DNA of 14,389 nucleotides from positions 1 through 14,389 of the forward strand of contig CAYOLL010000154.1 in assembly GCA_964404765.1 (NCBI GenBank), in the 5' to 3' direction. The translations under genes and the position numbers were made by a program. Below are positions 13,801 to 14,389 of this stretch, piece by piece. Numbering within the stretch: the first letter of the stretch is position 1; each line of letters opens with the position of its first letter. Source of the stretch: CAYOLL01 sp964404765 [NCBI: uncultured Gemmatimonadota bacterium]. GTDB taxonomy: Bacteria > 4572-55. Under the pieces are notes generated by a model. It did not search any database and was not told the origin of the DNA. It saw only the letters and a list, made by a program, of their open reading frames with translations.

Positions 13801-14110
13801 GCACGCTTCCAAAGGGCTGGAGTTTGAGGCCGTTTTCATCGCCGGTTGCGAGGACAAGTTGCTGCCCTATGCGCTGTATAAACAGAAGATGGATGTGGAC
13901 GAGGAACGCCGCCTGCTCTACGTGGGCATGACCCGGGCCAAGAAATTCCTGTATCTGTCCAACGCCCAAAAGCGTGTCCTGCGTGGCCGCGAATGGGAAT
14001 TGCCGCGCAGCCCGTTTCTGGAGCGGATCGAACGGGAATTGATCGAAGAACAGCGCAGTGAATATAGCCGGAAGGAAAAACCACAAGAACGGCAGATTAG
14101 CTTGTTTTGA
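10823..14110 (+). CDS. endonuclease Q (PHP domain) fused to UvrD/PcrA-type helicase
   Basis: 1095 residues. Residues 1-420 are an endonuclease Q-type nuclease: FIADFHIHSRYSRA (metal ligands His9 and His11), VVGTGDFTHPAWW, NSDAHSPEKLGRNA, and a C4 zinc site (Cys281, Cys284, Cys297, Cys300). EndoQ cuts 5' of deaminated bases or abasic sites. From Met480 an SF1A helicase follows: motif I GPGTGKT (Lys508), Ia VTFTNKAAEE, II VDEYQD (Asp698), III AIGDPNQAIYGFRGAD, IV RLRQSYRC, V TLMTLHASKGLEFEAVF, VI RRLLYVGMTRAKK. The helicase part (616 residues) is somewhat shorter than UvrD. Fusion would couple damage incision to unwinding. The start is GTG with no strong ribosome site. An AGGAGA six bases before Met480 hints that helicase alone may also be made. 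Several palindromic repeats are read in frame. Its 5' end is copied five times upstream. Confidence 0.93.
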   Translation: MAPFIADFHIHSRYSRATSPELDLEHLDYWARLKGIKVVGTGDFTHPAWWREITTKLEQTEPGLFRLKREYRLSTNLPALDAPDRDPRFILTVELSNIYKKGDRVRKIHHVIFAPDMATVERMQTDLRRLGFNIESDGRPILGMDSRDLLELCLRASPDIFFVPAHIWTPWFAVLGSKSGFDSVTDCFGDLADHIHAVETGLSSDVPMNSLCRFLDCYTLISNSDAHSPEKLGRNANRFACDLSYPAIITAMKTGDPTQFLGTIDFFPQEGKYHYDGHRPCKVCLDPVETRRHNGLCPACGKPVTVGVMSRVVELAERADWRERSRRQDFAEIITLKELLGEILSVGPGSKKVGDAYDNILKKSGAELDILLDQPPDALDNEVLAEGIRRMRAGEVYIQEGYDGEYGRITVFADNEAKSFKRSDGLFADLTQPKRPPKRPLINFDVAEYRRLGQRHEIPSFQKDGISAPEKNDCSRRTIMSELNADQLVAVQHHTGPALVIAGPGTGKTKVLTERIAWLIREKNVPPEQILAVTFTNKAAEELVARVSRLAASTQESRATICTFHALGYAILQEQADKLGRTTDFTIIDGDDRAWILRHRLGIMKSKVSYLAAYIEQRKAKPAREEVFDEEATADDDWVTVMTFEDTNYPIYEQYEAYLRANNLFDLDDLIYQPVMMLARQDDVAAYYRQRFRWILVDEYQDVNYVQFLLIGLLAGTDEPNLFAIGDPNQAIYGFRGADIAFINDFDKVFSPAVTYRLRQSYRCADVILKASSDVLQPLRQAQDRPERLLAGVPSEVKIALSEHPTDKSEAEFIARTIEQLMGGLRFFSLDSGVTGGHEGAQVGSLGEIVVLCRTRAQFDALEKAFHDHTIPYQTVGDTPFFREEPFSLILDTLKLALNPDNAFLRERLLDAGIDPKGFALQPLGSGVKEALSAIINAHFPHLKESHAPDINHLLDLAAPYGDDVKALLRFTDLGVGVDTWQPHIENVTLMTLHASKGLEFEAVFIAGCEDKLLPYALYKQKMDVDEERRLLYVGMTRAKKFLYLSNAQKRVLRGREWELPRSPFLERIERELIEEQRSEYSRKEKPQERQISLF
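12191..12222. repeat. 14-bp hairpin at the endonuclease Q-helicase junction
   Basis: GAGATTCCGTCTTT (12191-12204) pairs with AAAGATGGAATCTC (12209-12222) with one G-U pair and a CCAA loop. It lies 25 bases before the internal AGGAGA, where an intergenic region would be expected if the two parts were once separate genes. Confidence 0.7.
12248..12262 (+). promoter_or_regulatory. internal ribosome-binding site and ATG of the helicase part
   Basis: AGGAGA (12248-12253), 6 bases, then ATG (12260). The encoded MSELNADQLVAVQH is the normal N-terminus of a UvrD-type helicase. It could allow a separate 616-residue helicase and marks the old gene start. Confidence 0.55.
12450..12503. repeat. 24-bp imperfect inverted repeat read in frame in the helicase
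   Basis: TTGTAGC... CCCGACTCG (12450-12473) and CGACTCAGGAGAGTCGAGC and so on (12480-12503) are inverted copies with four mismatches. They encode VARVSRLAASTQESRAT between motif Ia and TFHALGY, so the repeat adds a short linker without breaking the frame. Confidence 0.65.
13154..13177. repeat. dispersed repeat CCCCTTCGACAAGCTCAGG type, in frame
   Basis: The stretch CCCTTCGACAAGCTCAGGA plus CAGG is a short element common in environmental genomes. Here it is read as PLRQAQDRP after motif IV. A decayed inverted relative lies at about 5489-5512. Confidence 0.55.
13565..13599. repeat. 13-bp perfect palindrome read in frame in the helicase
   Basis: GACCCTAAGGGTT (13565-13577) and its exact reverse complement (13587-13599) with a 9-base loop. 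It is read as DPKGFALQPLGSG in the 2B-like region. It resembles the palindrome at 5159-5189 in layout (GACC...GGTT), suggesting one repeat family. Confidence 0.65.
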
Positions 14111-14172
14111 ACAGGAAACGGAGGACAGGAATTGGGGATAAGAAGGAATGAAAGATAAAGAGGGGAAATGAG

Positions 14173-14349
14173 ATGTTTGACGATTTGATCTATGCCATTA
14201 ACGGCTGCATTTTCAAGGTTTACAACACGTTGGACAATATTTGGCCGGAAGAAGTTTACGAGAATGCCCTGGAATTGGCCCTCCAGGACAAAGGAATCGC
14301 TGTGCAGCGACAGGTTCCGTACAATGTTCTATACTTTCAGACCTCCTGA
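14173..14349 (+). pseudogene. truncated GxxExxY-family protein gene
   Basis: 58 codons beginning MFDDLIYAINGCIFKVYNTL, with EEVYENALELALQDKGI and RQVPYNVLY, match the N-terminal half of GxxExxY (PD-(D/E)xK-like) proteins, normally about 125 residues. The family G is replaced (WPEEVY), and the protein stops shortly after NVLYF, before the nuclease core. An AGGGGAAA lies just before the ATG. The DNA after 14349 does not continue the family, so it looks cut by a rearrangement rather than a simple nonsense change. Confidence 0.65.
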
Positions 14350-14389
14350 TCCCGTGCGCGGCTAACAGTCGTGAAACTTATTTCTGCAA

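Overview
The window reads as an accessory defence island from an environmental bacterium of moderate GC content. Dispersed short palindromic repeats, several of them read in frame inside genes, together with nSTAND-type conflict ATPases and DUF4258/DUF2283-type modules, suggest a filamentous or multicellular lineage such as Chloroflexota. This placement is an inference; no rRNA or other phylogenetic marker is present.

Layout. (1) 1-1480: an AT-rich orphan sensor histidine kinase with an N-terminal cyclic-nucleotide-binding domain. (2) 1500-1983: a broken MazF/PemK toxin gene interrupted by a MITE-like repeat. (3) 2044-5364: a large nSTAND NTPase / transmembrane / FGE-sulfatase-fold protein. 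Its last 123 bp (4943-5065) form a variable repeat, with a matching adenine-rich template repeat at 5242-5364. This is the signature of a diversity-generating retroelement (DGR): by hand count all 13 mismatches fall on template adenines. No reverse transcriptase or Avd gene is visible in the window. (4) 5365-5787: gene-free, hairpin-rich DNA. (5) 5788-7559: three small toxin-antitoxin-like modules: AbrB-like antitoxin + VapC PIN toxin, HicB + HicA, and a frameshifted DUF4258 gene + DUF2283. (6) 7716-10710: a convergent restriction-modification pair, an N6-adenine methyltransferase and an endonuclease with a fused HTH regulator domain. (7) 10823-14110: an endonuclease Q (PHP-domain) / UvrD helicase fusion. 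(8) 14173-14349: a truncated GxxExxY-family gene.

A second unifying signal runs through the island. The first 45-80 bp of the endonuclease Q gene recur, always in the same orientation, at 1980, 5611, 6433, 6938 and 7566, before the intact copy at 10823. Each partial copy sits at a module boundary. At three of them its start codon overlaps the stop codon of the preceding toxin gene (ATGA or GTGA), and at a fourth it lies six bases after the preceding stop. Two copies (1980 and 6433) continue into a shared 44-bp tail holding a conserved promoter (TTGACT-N16-CTAAT) that drives the next module. The 5' end of the endonuclease Q gene therefore looks like a repeatedly used integration or recombination site, with defence cassettes stacked upstream of it in a way that resembles an integron array.

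Together the genes suggest a stockpile of defence modules: a diversified sensor ATPase, TA systems, restriction-modification and a DNA-damage nuclease-helicase. Their joint function is inferred from gene families and context only.
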